Assembly (NCBI GenBank): GCA_963556495.2
Contig: OY747714.1
Location: forward strand, 46,813,541-46,877,540
Direction of reading: 5' to 3'
DNA from: Valencia hispanica
Taxonomy: Eukaryota > Chordata > Actinopteri > Cyprinodontiformes > Valenciidae
DNA: 64,000 bases
In this document: positions 22,457 through 34,780 of the stretch, in pieces
How positions within the stretch are numbered: the stretch's first letter is position 1
How the letters are laid out: the number at the start of each line of letters is the position of its first letter
Position numbers and translations under genes: made by a program
Notes under the pieces: generated by a model
What the model saw: only the letters and a program-made list of their open reading frames with translations
The model's database searches: none
What the model was told of the DNA's origin: nothing

Positions 22457-24806
22457 TCAGAAGTGATGCTCTGTGGTCACAGCAGTGGTGACATCATCGT
22501 ATACATCGTCCAATCCCTGCCCAGCGTGGAAGGATGATGTCATTTCCTTTGACACAGGTGGGACCTTAACTGAATTTAGAAAAAGGTTTTTATTGGAAAG
22601 CAAGAAACGTATTGATCGACTGACTGACAGGTCGGTGGATGATTCAGAGTGTTACCTGTGGTTCTCTGGCAATATAAAGACAGAAAGAGGAGGGTGGAGA
22701 TGAAGTACGGACAAAACACCACCAGGTGGCAGAGCAGTCTGATGTGGAGGAGGACTCTGGGAGGAGGCGGGGCTCTGGTGATGGGCGGGTCGGCGCTGGT
22801 GGGCGTGTTGTCAGTCGTGGATGGAGTTGGAGTTTTTCCTGCAGACAGTTTAAAGCTGCATTATGTCATATTTTTCTTTAAATAAATGGCCTGTACTTGT
22901 ACAGCGCTTTATTTAGTCCTTGACCCCAAAGCACTTCACACTACATTCATGTTTAAGTCACTGGTGACCTGCTACATTGCTGGGGCACAGTGACAGAAGC
23001 GAAGCTGCTGAACACTGGCACCACCTCTGACCACCACCAGTAGGCAGGAGGGTGAAGTGTCTTGTCCAAGGACACAACGACTGAGACGGACAAAACTGGG
23101 ACTGGAACCAGCAACCCTCCGGTTTCAAGACGAACTCCTAACTCCTGAGCCACAGTCCTCCAACAAAATAAGACAGTTTTTCAAATCTATTGTAAGTTTT
23201 TACATATCCTGATGATACGATTGAATCCAATACTTTTTGCAGCGGTTGCATGTAGAGGCTGCAATTCTATTTATTTTAAGGTAGTTCGGGTCGGTACCAC
23301 CTTGTGAGGGTGTGTGCCGTGATGTAATGACGTACGTACCCACGTATGCGCGTTCACGATGAGGCGCTGTTCTCCGTTAGTTAGCTGCTAGATAAGCTAA
23401 GCTAGCCAGCCCAGACGTAAGGTAAAGAAGAGACGAATTTTGTCCAGCGCTACAAAAGAGGAAAAATGACCTCTGACCTTCAGAGCTTGGATTAATGATC
23501 ATGCGCTTAAACGTCAGTGTGCATTTTGCTGACTGCAGTTCCTCTAACGGCCACATGGAGCACTCTCTGCAACTCTCTCAGCAAACTACGCAGAGCAGCT
23601 TTAATTTGATACATTAATATGAAAGGGAGGAACCTTTAAAAAAAGGATAAATAATATTTTTCTACTCTCAAACTGACAGATGGAGATTTTTGAACTGATG
23701 AAGATTTTCCAGGAAGTCCTACATATGTTGCTGTGGCCAAGCAGACAAAGTTAAAAATGACATCACAGTCCCACACTGTGATTCTATAGGCTAAAACTTT
23801 CAGGGGGCGGGGTTAGCACAACAAAACTGTAAAAAGATTATGTGTTTGTGTTTAACTTAGTTATACAGAAAGTTTAATTTCAAAGAGGAGAAGGTAAAGA
23901 ATCTGACATTAATGTTTTACATCAGTTAAACTTAAAGTGAAGCTGCTGACCTTTAACAGAGATCCAGCTGGATGGAGACTCTCCATGACCCCTGATGTTA
24001 CACCTGTAGAGGCCTTCATCAGAGCTGGTCACCTGGTGGATGGTCATGTGACCTGCAGGCTCAGTCCTGATGAGGGAGCCATCTTTATAGAAAGTAGCTG
24101 GGAGGTTGGAGGGAGTGGTCTTTGTCTGACAGCTCAGAGTGACGTCATCTCCCTCCATCACAGGGAGGACAGGACTCTGCAGGATCACTGATCCACCTCA
24201 ACACAGAGACAAACTACAGCATTTCATCCATTTCCACATCAGCTTCATCATCACTAACTCCACAGTCTGATCTTACTAGTGAAGGTGAGATTGATGTTGC
24301 TGCTGGATGCTCCCTCTCTGGACTCACACCAGTAGACTCCACTCTCCGATGGATCGACAAAACTCATGTTACAGGTTGAACCAACTGTTGTCCCCCACTG
24401 AACTCCACACTGAGTCCTATTTTCTCTGCTTGTGTTCCTCCTCACAGTCCATCTAGCAGAGCTGTTGTTCTCCTCACAGCTCAGAGACACAGATTCTCCT
24501 TTAAAGAACTGAGATCTGCTGGGACTCACAGTCAGACGAGCTGAAATAACAAAACATTCATCCTTTCATTAGTTTCACAGGATAAAAGAGAGATCAGGAG
24601 TTGAAGGAAGCCGTTTCTAACCTTGGTTTGTTGAGCAGCTCAGCAGAGAGATCAGAGCTGCAGAGAAATGAATCTCAGGTTAGTCGGAGCTTTAATGAGC
24701 GCTCTGCTGTGGGAAGCAGCAGTGATCGTCTCTCAACATTTCCACACCAACACACGTCCAGCAGATGAGACTCACCCAGCAGCCTGTGGACAGATGTTCC
24801 CTCCAT
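22457..24806 (-). CDS. Fc-receptor-like two-Ig-domain membrane receptor, gene B
   Basis: Exons on the - strand: 24806-24776, 24657-24622, 24540-24277, 24187-23951, 22838-22656 and 22569-22457, giving 287 residues in the same plan as gene A. Ig2 is one codon shorter (LPATFYKD instead of LPAADFYKD). Ig1 differs at NMSFVDPSE against NMFYVDPSE and in SSSNIN against SSSSIN, so replacements fall within a Cys-flanked strand. The stalk differs at several positions ([15 protein letters not shown]). The tail has the same DDVYDDV motif at Y274 and ends TTEHHF. No disabling change seen. It is a recent paralogue of A. Confidence 0.85.
22850..23604. mobile_element. TTAA-flanked intron transposon, unit B copy
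   Basis: Same ends and position as in unit A, including the SINE-like repeat at 22886-23161. Inherited by duplication rather than by separate insertion. Confidence 0.6.
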
Positions 24807-26532
24807 TCTGCAGCTGGATGAAATGAGACCAACAGCAGGTTGACAGACAGTAAGAAGCTCCTCTTCCTCTTTGAGGATCGCTACATCTTGTCGAATCAAC
24901 CACAAGGTTTTTCTACAGCAGATTTCAACATTGATAAAACATCTATAGCATGTCTCGACTACTTCCTGTTGCTGTGTACTTGAAGACTTTCAACCTCAAC
25001 TTCCTGATTTTTGTCTGACCAACCCAAACATTTAGTACCACTGTTTAAGCTCTTCCTCCTATTAAATCTCCCCTGAACAGCTACTGAATCCCTCTGCAGC
25101 CTCAGTGGAGCAGACCTGAACCAGGTAGAGATGCACAAACTAGATGCTGACATATAAGCCGTGTTTGAAGGACTGACACAGCAAGGTGAACATCACTGTT
25201 GGTACTTCAGTCTTCTCTAAGTCATCTAAAAAGTTCACTTCCTAAAAGCTAGTGTCTGCCTGAACATGATACATAATCAGAAAGAGAAGAACAAGCTGAT
25301 GTTTATCTGGTAAAACAACAACAATGCTCTAAGAGTGGCTGATTGGGTCTTTAGGATCCGGCTCTCACTGGGCTACATTTGTCAAATCTGAGCATAAATG
25401 TTGTTTCAAAGTAAATGTGACGAGCATTCTGTTTAAGCTGCTGTTTATGACACATTATTTCACCTCTCTGCAGATTCACCCAAATCCTAGCATTACAATC
25501 TGCCTCCAAATACATGAAGTGTCAGCTCAGCAGAAGGTAAGTGGGCTGAGGTGATGTGTGACGTTGACCGGTACCAGACGGACACATCTGGACCTCTGGA
25601 ACTGACCTCCTGGAGAGGGTTTCCAGACTCTCTCTGTCCGGCGTTGTCTGGGCAGAGAGAGTCCCTTGGTGAGTGAAAGGCTCGCATCTCTGCAGCTGAT
25701 TCTTCTGCTTTTTATTGGCAGCTGGCAAAAACTGTTCAAATGCATCACAGCAGCCCTCTAGGTGTAGATCAACAAAGATGAAAACAAGAATAGACTCCAT
25801 GGATCACTGTAGTTCCTCTATACTAGCACTGCTTAGTGTGGCTTCACTCTATCACACCTGTTACGTTACAAATACACAACTTCAGTCAGAAAGTCACAAC
25901 TTAAACCAACAGCTTCCTGATTTTCTCTGTCAAGGTCGTGCAACAAAGGAGTGCTGCGTTATTAAACATACTGTTTTTGAAAGAGTTACTTTAAAAAAAT
26001 GCAGGGTAATATTTATGCAAAACCCACCACTGTATTCACACTGGGCAGACGGGAATCATCGGGGCCGTTTACCAGCAGCTTTAGCCAGAACGGTTCTAAG
26101 GTCTTTCTGTGGGTTGGGAGAAATGTTTGGTAAATCTGGGAAAAACATAAAAATGCTTTAAATTAAATACAAATATTTCTTCATGAACATCATAACAAAG
26201 CCGAATTAAAATATAACTAAAGCTCGGAAAGATATTGTTTGGTTTTTATTCATACATTCACATCAATTTAGTAAAATGACCATATTTCTGTAATATTTCA
26301 ACATGTCCAGGTGCTTTAAATGTTCTAAGGTAACAGCTGCTGGTATGTTTTCTTCATAATTTTAAGACAGAAAATACAGTCCAGATTGTTTCTTGATAAG
26401 TTATTTATTTTGTTTAGAGATTTCTTAAAGCAGTAATTGGTTGAAAAAACACAGAAAAATCATCTGGTGTAGCTAAAGTTTTGTAAAGTGGTGATTTCAC
26501 ATTTCTTCTATAAGTTTGCAGACAAATTCATT

Positions 26533-28539
26533 TCAGAAGTGATGCTCTGTGGTCACAGCAGTGGTGACATCATCGTATACATCGTCCAATCCCTGCCCAG
26601 CGTGGAAGGATGATGTCATTTCCTTTGACACAGGTGGGACCTTAACTGAATTTAGAAAAAGGTTTTTATATGAAAGCAAGAAACGTATTGATCGACTGAC
26701 TGACAGGTCGGTGGATGATTCAGAGTGTTACCTGTGGTTCTCTGGCAATATAAAGACAGAAAGAGGAGGGTGGAGATGAAGTACGGACAAAACACCACCA
26801 GGTGGCAGAGCAGTCTGATGTGGAGGGAGACTCTGGGAGGAGTCAGAACTGTAGGTGTAGGCAGACAGTTTAAAGCTGCATTATGTCCTAATTTTCTTAA
26901 AATAAAACCAATTTTTAATCTATTGTAAGTTTTTACATGTCCTGATGATACGATTGGATCTAATACTTTTTGCAGCGGTTGCATGTAGAGGCTGCAATTC
27001 TATTTATTTTAAGGTAGTTCGGGTCGGTACCACCTTGTTAGGGTGTGTGCCGTGATGTAATGACGTACGTACCCACGTATGCGCGTTCACGATGAGGCGT
27101 TGTTCTCCGTTAGTTAGCCGCTAGATAAGCTAAGCTAGCCAGCCCAGACGTAAGGTAAAGAAGAGACGAATTTTGTCCAGCGCTACAAAAGAGGAAAAAT
27201 GACCTCTGACCTTCAGAGCTTGGATTAATGAGCATGCGCTTAAACGTCAGTGTGCATTTTGCTGACTGCAGTTCCTCTAACGGCCACATGGAGCACTCTC
27301 TGCAACTCTCTCAGCAAACTACGCAGAGCAGCTTTAATTTGATACATTAATATGAAAGGGAGGAACCTTTAAAAAAAGGATAAATAATATTTTTCTACTC
27401 TCAAACCGACAGATGGAGATTTTTGAACTGATGAAGATTTTCCAGGAAGTCCTACATATGTTGCTGTGGCCAAGCAGACAAAGTTAGCAATGACATCACA
27501 GTCCCACACTGTGATTCTATAGGCTAAAACTTTCAGGGGGCGGGGTTAGCACAACAAAACTGTAAAAAGATTATATGTTTGTGTTTAACTTAGTTATACA
27601 GAAAGTTTAATTTCAAAGAGGAGAAGGTAAAGAATCTGACATTAATGTTTTACATCAGTTAAACTTAAAGTGAAGCTGCTGACCTTTAACAGAGATCCAG
27701 CTGGATGGAGACTCTCCATGACCCCTGATGTTACACCTGTAGAGGCCTTCATCAGAGCTGGTCACCTGGTGGAGGGTCATGTGACCTGCAGGCTCAGTCC
27801 TGATGAGGGAGCCATCTTTATAGAAAGTAGCTGGGAGGTTGGAGGGTTGGTCCTTTGCTTGGCAGCTTAGTGTGATATTTCCTCCCTCCATCACAGGGAG
27901 GACAGGACTCTGCAGGATCACTGATCCACCTCAACACAGAGACAAACTACAGCATTTCATCCATTTCCACATCAGCTTCATCAACACTAACTCCACAGTC
28001 TGATCTTACTAGGGAAGGTGAGATTGATGCTGCTGCTGGATGCTCCCTCTCTGGACTCACACCAGTAGACTCCACTCTCCGATGGATCGACATAAAACAT
28101 GTTACAGGTTGAACCAACTGTTGTCCCCCACTGATCTCCACACTGAGTCCTATTTTCTCTGGTCGTGTTCCTCCTCAGGGTCCATCCAGCAGAGCTGTTG
28201 TTCTCCTCACAGCTCAGAGACACAGATTCTCCTTTAAAGAACTGAGATCTGCTGGGACTCACAGTCAGACGAGCTGAAATAACAAAACATTCATCCTTTC
28301 ATTAGTTTCACAGGATAAAAGAGAGATCAGGAGTTGAAGGAAGCCGTTTCTAACCTTGGTTTGTCTAGCAGCTCAGCAGAGAGATCAGAGCTGCAGAGAA
28401 ATGAATCTCAGGTTAGTCGGAGCTTTAATGAGCGCTCTGCTGTGGGAAGCAGCAGTGATCGTCTCTCAACATTTCCACACCAACACACGTCCAGCAGATG
28501 AGACTCACCCAGCAGCCTGTGGACAGATGTTCCCTCCAT
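26533..28539 (-). pseudogene. FCRL-like gene C, nonsense codon in signal-peptide exon
   Basis: Exons by homology: 28539-28509, 28390-28355, 28273-28010, 27920-27684, 26848-26732 and 26645-26533. Exon 2 carries an in-frame TAG at 28367-28365, codon 19, where A, B, E and G have a Ser codon. The Ig1 and Ig2 frames remain open, Ig2 with its own changes ([15 protein letters not shown]). The membrane exon is 66 bases shorter, so the Pro-rich stalk is reduced to VLTPPRVSLH, and it uses a different acceptor (CCTACAG|TTCTG) that keeps phase. The membrane segment and DDVYDDV tail are intact. Probably a recent pseudogene, unless an alternative first exon skips exon 2. Confidence 0.8.
26870..27337. mobile_element. 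TTAA-flanked intron transposon, unit C copy without the SINE-like insert
   Basis: Same TTAAAGCTGC and GCAGCTTTAA ends as in A and B, but the left part continues ATTTTCTTAAAATAAAACC without the inserted repeat. It aligns directly with the outside copy at 49652, so this is the empty-site form. Confidence 0.65.
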
Positions 28540-29463
28540 TCTGCAGCTGGATGAAATGAGACCAACAGCAGGTTGACAGACAGTAAGAAGCTCCTCTTCC
28601 TCTTTGAGGATCGCTACATCTTGTCGAATCAACCACAAGGTTTTTCTACAGCAGATTTCAACATTGATAAAACATCTATAGCATGTCTCGACTACTTCCT
28701 GTTGCTGTGTACTTGAAGACTTTCAACCTCAACTTCCTGATTTTTGTCTGACCAACCCAAACATTTAGTACCACTGTTTAAGCTCTTCCTCCTATTAAAT
28801 CTCCCCTGAACAGCTACTGAATCCCTCTGCAGCCTCAGTGGAGCAGACCTGAACCAGGTAGAGATGCACAAACTAGATGCTGACATATAAGCCGTGTTTG
28901 AAGGACTGACACAGCAAGGTGAACATCACTGTTGGTACTTCAGTCTTCTCTAAGTCATCTAAAAAGTTCACTTCCTAAAAGCTAGTGTCTGCCTGAACAT
29001 GATACATAATCAGAAAGAGAAGAACAAGCTGATGTTTATCTGGTAAAACAACAACAATGCTCTAAGAGTGGCTGATTGGGTCTTTAGGATCCGGCTCTCA
29101 CTGGGCTACATTTGATTCTTCTGCTTTTTATTGGCAGCTGGCAAAAACTGTTCAAATGCATCACAGCAGCCCTCTAGGTGTAGATCAACAAAGATGAAAA
29201 CAAGAATAGACTCCATGGATCACTGTAGTTCCTCTATACTAGCACTGCTTAGTGTGGCTTCACTCTATCACACCTGTTACGTTACAAATACACAACTTCA
29301 GTCAGAAAGTCACAACTTAAACCAACAGCTTCCTGATTTTCTCTGTCAAGGTCGTGCAACAAAGTAGAGCTGCGTTGTTAAACATACTGTTTTTGAAAGA
29401 GTTACTTTAAAAAAATGCAGGGTAATATTTATGCAAAACCCACCACTGTATTCACACTGGGCA

Positions 29464-30528
29464 GACGGGAATCATCGGGGCCGTTTACCAGCAGCTTTAG
29501 CCAGAACGGTTCTAAGGTCTTTCTGTGGGTTGGGAGAAATGTTTGGTAAATCTGGGAAAAACATAAAAATGCTTTAAATTAAATACAAATATTTCTTCAT
29601 GAACATCATAACAAAGCCGAATTAAAATATAACTAAAGCTCAGTAAAATATTGCTTGGTTTTTATTCATATATTCACATCAATTTAGTAAAATGACCATA
29701 TTTCTGTAATATTTCAACATGTCCAGGTGCTTTAAATGTTCTAAAGTAACAGCTGCTGGGATGTTTTCTTCATAATTTTAAGACAGAAAATACAGTCCAG
29801 ATTGTTTCTTGATAAGTTATTTATTTTGTTTAGAGATTTCTTAAAGCAGTAATTGGTTGAAAAAACAGAAAAATCATCTGGTGTAGCTAAAGTTTTGTAA
29901 AGTGGTGATTTCACATTTCTTCTATAAGTTTGCAGACAAATTCATTTCAGAAGTGATGCTCTGTGGTCACAGCAGTGGTGACATCATCGTATACATCGTC
30001 CAATCCCTGCCCAGCGTGGAAGGATGATGTCATTTCCTTTGACACAGGTGGGACCTTAACTGAATTTAGAAAAAGGTTTTTATTGGAAAGCAAGAAACGT
30101 ATTGATCGACTGACTGACAGGTCGGTGGATGATTCAGAGTGTTACCTGTGGTTCTCTGGCAATATAAAGACAGAAAGAGGAGGGTGGAGATGAAGTACGG
30201 ACAAAACACCACCAGGTGGCAGAGTAGTCTGATGTGGAGGAGGACTCTGGGAGGAGGCGGGGCTCTGGTGATGGGCGGGTCTGTGCTGGTGGGCGTGGTG
30301 TCAGGCGGGGATGGAGTTGGAGGTTTTCCTGCAGACAGTTTAAAGATGCATTATGTCATATTTTTCTTTAAATAAATGGCCTGTACTTGTACAGCGCTTT
30401 ATTTAGTCCTTGACCCCAAAGCACTTCACACTACATTCATGTTTAAGTCACTGGTGACCTGCTACATTGCTGGGGCACACTGAATCCAATACTTTTTGCA
30501 GCGGTTGCATGTAGAGGCTGCAATTCTA
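29464..30528 (-). repeat. FCRL-like tandem unit D, truncated
   Basis: Matches the start of unit B closely to about 30479. It then has a deletion equivalent to about 232 bases of B (22990-23221) and ends at 30528 inside intron 4, where retroviral sequence begins. Confidence 0.88.
29947..30328 (-). pseudogene. FCRL-like fragment D (membrane and tail exons only)
   Basis: Only the last two exons remain: 30328-30146 (stalk and membrane segment) and 30059-29947 (tail with DDVYDDV). Both are open and near-identical to B. The signal and Ig exons are absent: gene E further along has its own membrane and tail exons, so D is an orphan 3' fragment. Confidence 0.85.
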
Positions 30529-30674
30529 GAAAAATTGACGTCTGGTAAAACTCTGTCCAACGTGCTGAAAGTAGCACCAGTGTCGACAAGGAATGGCAAT
30601 GAATGTCCATCTACGTCTATTGTGAGCATCGGATCCCCCTTTGTCCTGCTCACTAAGGTACTCTGTGGGCATTG
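30529..30674 (-). pseudogene. Retroviral protease fragment
   Basis: Directly after the gag stop and in the same frame, this encodes an aspartic protease N terminus with the active-site block LVDTGATFSTL. It breaks off at the junction with FCRL-like unit D. Too short to be active. Confidence 0.8.
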
Positions 30675-32798
30675 TCAATACTGAGGCCCACTCTGTCCTC
30701 CTGGATAGGAGGGAGGAGCCATATGCTGATTCGGAGCCATATGTAGAGGTGGCTGACCGGGAGGTATAGCGCCCCCTTGTGGGTGTGGGCACTCCCTCAC
30801 CCAGTGTTCATTGGAGCCACACCTGTGACAACCGTTAGCACCTGGCTGCCCTCTCCCCATGCCTCTAAAATCCCCAAACATGGCCCTGCCACGCGACCTG
30901 CCACAGGGCTGCCATGTCCTATAAGGAGCAGTAAATGGCGGATTCGGCGCAGCTCCAGCATACATCACAGGAAAAGAAGGCAGCACTGTCGCTGATCCAA
31001 CAGTAGGTGCTGCTTCAGCCACCATCTGCTTCACTTTTTTAGACTGATACAAGTCAGTCAATTTATTCTGAGCCTCTTTTAACTGTAGCTTTAACAAAGC
31101 AGTCTCCATTTTCTTATTCTCCTCAGCGTCCTTTAACGCAGAATCTTGCACGTCTTGTAAATAATATGTTACGTGTCTTTCCCATGTAGGCTGATCATAA
31201 ATGTGTGAATCAGGATTCCGTTTCATTAATGTAGCAACAGACTCTGGCATGCCTGCTAAAACTGCTTCTCTAAACCAAATCCGATTATTTCCCGGATCTC
31301 GAGGGTGTTCCCCAGTAACGGCAACCCATTTATCTTTACATTTTGCCATATGTTCTGCGGGAGTAACATCAGTTGACCAGGGAAATTTCAAAATTTTAGA
31401 CGCGGGCGGAGTAGGATATTTTCTTCTGACCCACTCGGCAAGATCATGTGCATGATGCGTGAATGGGGCTTCATCAAGTACACGTGCTAACTGGCACTGG
31501 AGCATCATCTCATTATAATCTGTCAATGTCAACATTCTACCCATAATGGCTTTCCAATCTCCCACCGCTAGGGTTTGCCCTGAAGTCAGCTGATTTAATT
31601 TATTTATCCAACAGTTTCCTCCACCAGTCAAAGCAGGGAGTTGCAGAATGATGGCAGATATGTCAGCCATCTTCCATGGTTTGTAAATTACTGAACCATC
31701 TGATGCTCCCACTAAAGGAAGGATTAAATCAGGGCCTCCACATGCCCCCAGTGGCAACTTAGATCTGGTATTCTTAAATGGTCCCTCACTCCCCTTGTCC
31801 CCCAACGTCTGCATATTTTCGACCTGTACAACTGCTGCACATTCATCACGTTGACTGGGGCTGGCACTCCCTGAAAGGTCTGCAGCTTGACCCCTTACCA
31901 CAGATGCTAATCTTTCCTGATCCTGCAGCACCTCATCCATCTGTCGCTGAACTTTAGTTAACCTGTGTTCGTGCTGCTCCATCTCATCCATCAATTTAGC
32001 ATTATACGGCAAGAACAATTTATCGGTGTCCTGTTCTACTTTGTTGCTAACTAATTTTAGTAGCTGTCACTTTTCCTCCCCAGTGTGTTCAAGAATCCCT
32101 TTACCGGTGACTTCAAAACGCAATTTATAATCTTGTCCATCATCTTTTACCTTTAGATCACCCTGTGGTTTATTAGTCAATGGTTCATGGGCTACAGACC
32201 TCTGTGGGAGGCCACTCCAGTGCAACACTGCACTGCTTGAAGGAAGGGGGGGAGTAATGCCCACCGGGGGTGGCTCACAAGGAGATGGTGAACTCTGTGC
32301 GTCACCCTGCGTGTTTTGAAGTACAATCTGGCCATTGTCTGTCTCCAAGCCCCATGAAATATGTGTTTGACCAGAGGTCGTCAATATGGGGTACATAGGT
32401 TGATATGGGGGAGGAGTATGGTCTGCCGAAAAACTATTTTCTGCAGTAACACACAAATGATCAATACCCTGTCCTGTTAAACCCCATGTTTTCCAAATTT
32501 TCTCAGCTTTTAAGTGTCTCATTTTAGCACCAGTGATGCTCTTTGCTGTTTTAGCTTTATCTGCAAAACGTTTTCCTTCCTCAAAACACATTTGTGAAAG
32601 GCTCCTTTTATCCTCCCCTCGGGCACCATGACGAGCCCACATGGCCGTCATAAGGCCCTGGAACTGGTTTTTATCTTTTTTACCGGGCTTATCAACTAAA
32701 ACAGAAAATAATTTAGAAATGTATATTAACAATTGGGCATCTAAAGTGCGCCACTTTTGTCCCTGTGGAGCAGGGAGTAATTTATATTCGGCTGCCAT
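30675..32798 (-). pseudogene. Endogenous retroviral gag with one internal stop
   Basis: From the ATG at 32798 a single frame of 708 codons runs to the TGA at 30677-30675, interrupted by one TGA at 32069-32067. The N-terminal part contains a PPPY late-budding motif (HTPPPYQPMYP, about 32424-32392). The middle contains a coiled coil (EQHEHRLTKVQRQMDEVL) and a capsid-like region. The C terminus has a single CCHC knuckle (CHRCGSNEHWVREC) followed by a Pro/Gly-rich tail. Apart from the one stop the frame is open, so the copy is not ancient. It lies antisense-independent of, and between, the FCRL-like genes D and E in the same orientation. Confidence 0.8.
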
Positions 32799-34780
32799 TG
32801 AATATTCGTAACAAAAATCCAAAATGGATTAAAATTTAACAAAGTAGGTTATTTGTATTAACTCTATAAATTATTTATTTTAATTGATAAACTATCAATT
32901 CGTAGGCCCAAATTTATCCCAATATTAATGCAGTTAACAGTAAAGGCAGGCACAATTTTTATTTATCTAATTTTCATTTATTTCTTTTTATAGTGAAGGG
33001 GTTCATGTATTATTTTGTCATGCAACATTAACCTTAATAATGTTTTAGGCAAAGCCGAAACGAAGGAAAGCTAAAAAGGTTTATAACGCACTGTTTATCT
33101 TATCATTAATTTATTTATATACGGAGATTATTGCCGTTCCGTCTAAAAATCAAAGAATTCCTAATAGAGTCCGGCCTGCGCCAAAACTCGGGACGCACAC
33201 TTCGGCGAAACACACGAAGAAATAGAATTCTCCCAATATAAAGCAATTTTTATTTATCATTAAAACATATACCGAAAGAAATACATTTAAAACTTGCTTT
33301 GCAACACAAAATCGTCAACAGTTTGCTCAAAAAAAAAAAAAAAAAAAAACTCAGCCGGACTGACAGATCAAAGTCCGGCCTAATAAAACTTCCGTGTCAC
33401 ACCGCGGAATGAATACGCCGGTGCACAGATGGCTAATTCTTCACTACGATGTTAAACTTAACAAACCGTACTCATAAGTAAACCAACCAAAGACAAGAAT
33501 AAAATGCCTCCAACAAAACCACACTTCGCCATCAATACTCGAATGACTGTTTAACCGAGCCAAATAAATACAGTTCGGAAGCTAAGCTACCAGAGATTAG
33601 CTGTCATCATGAGCAACCTAGCTCAACCGGAAGCCAAACGTGACCGCTCCGTTATCATAAAAAAGTTATTTTATATATATTCTAAAGAGTTTACTACCAG
33701 TTATCCATAATAACAGTCCTATATATATGTGTTAGACAATGCTTTAGACATGTTTACATAGTTGCACAAGGTTGAACGCCTTTATCTCCAGGCGAAACTC
33801 ATCCAAACTGTGCGTTAGCCGTAAGCTAGCTTATGGTGGTACTTTAGCTGACTGAAAATGATATTCCCTTATTCCTCTACAATATCAAGCTTCTACGCTT
33901 ATTGTCTATACAAGAAGCGCGGGCATTGTCTAGGCGTTTAAGATTCGCAGAGGAATTATGGTTTTAGATTCAGTCGGTTAGTTCCCCTAAATGAGAAGTT
34001 TATATGAGGCCGGTGTGCAAAAAGCTACATGGTAGCCTTTTTTTCCGTTACCTCCACTTCTCCAATCACACACACAGTCACACTAGAAAGAAAGAAAGAA
34101 CAACAATTTTACAATTTCATCAAACACTAACCTCTACCGGAGCCACCTAAAGCCGGACCTTTAAACACAATCCAATTCACGTGGCTCAAACGTGCGTTTG
34201 GAAGATACGCCGGCCTCTCCAAGGGAATCCGTCTCGACACAGAGAGCACACAGGCTCTAACTGCTGTCTACTTTTCCGTTTGCCAGCCCTGGAGAATTCC
34301 GACAGCGTCCTATCGGAGGCGAGGCGGCCAACCTTCAAACTCTGGTCCACACTTTGGTCGGCCCTCAACCGAAAGAACAACACGTCAACATTAAATGGAG
34401 AACGTTTAAATCGATCAATACCTATTAATTTGGTGTTAGCGCTTTTCCAGATTGATACAAAACCACCCGGGTGTTGATTAGCAAGGATCAATCCAGTCGC
34501 TCTCCGATTCTCTGTTGAACTCAAAGAAAAAACACAAAATCACTATAATTGCCACAAACACATGTATCAATCAGTTATGCCACACTCATTACTCACACTC
34601 AATCTCTCCCAGCCCTGAGAAAACTCAAAACCAAATCAAATGCCCGCATCCTCCACCATTTTGTCGGCTTCCTACCATAATATGCTCTGCAACTCACTTT
34701 TTTTACTCAGAGAGGTGGGGGCGCCGAACTCCAAAACCCCGGCGGGAACTGTTTCAAAATAAGACCCAGAACTGAGAGAC
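32799..34780. other. Retroviral leader or unassigned DNA, no gene
   Basis: AT-rich DNA 5' of gag. It contains a run of about 20 A at about 33330-33349 and no coding exon I can support. A real primer-binding site was not found with confidence. The length is more than a usual leader, so other insertions may be included. Confidence 0.4.

Larger units (their letters stand above)
21972..26047 (-). repeat. FCRL-like tandem unit B
   Basis: Period of 4076 bases to the next unit. Nearly identical to unit A over most of its length, with the same introns and nested repeats. It lacks the extra 200-base segment at the start of A. Confidence 0.92.
26048..29463 (-). repeat. FCRL-like tandem unit C
   Basis: 3416 bases long, shorter than B by two differences: about 343 bases less around the membrane exon and intron 4, and a 317-base deletion downstream of the ACTGGGCTACATTTG block at 29115 relative to unit B (25388-25705 region). 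Confidence 0.9.

Noticed and set aside
17691..30528. Tandem units as a possible satellite or CRISPR-like array
   Set aside because: Units are kilobases long, contain spliced genes and differ by normal indels; they are segmental gene duplications.
34720..34750. Primer-binding site of the endogenous retrovirus
   Set aside because: A GGGGGCGCCGAAC-like string exists on the + strand, opposite to the gag strand, and no LTR end can be placed beside it.
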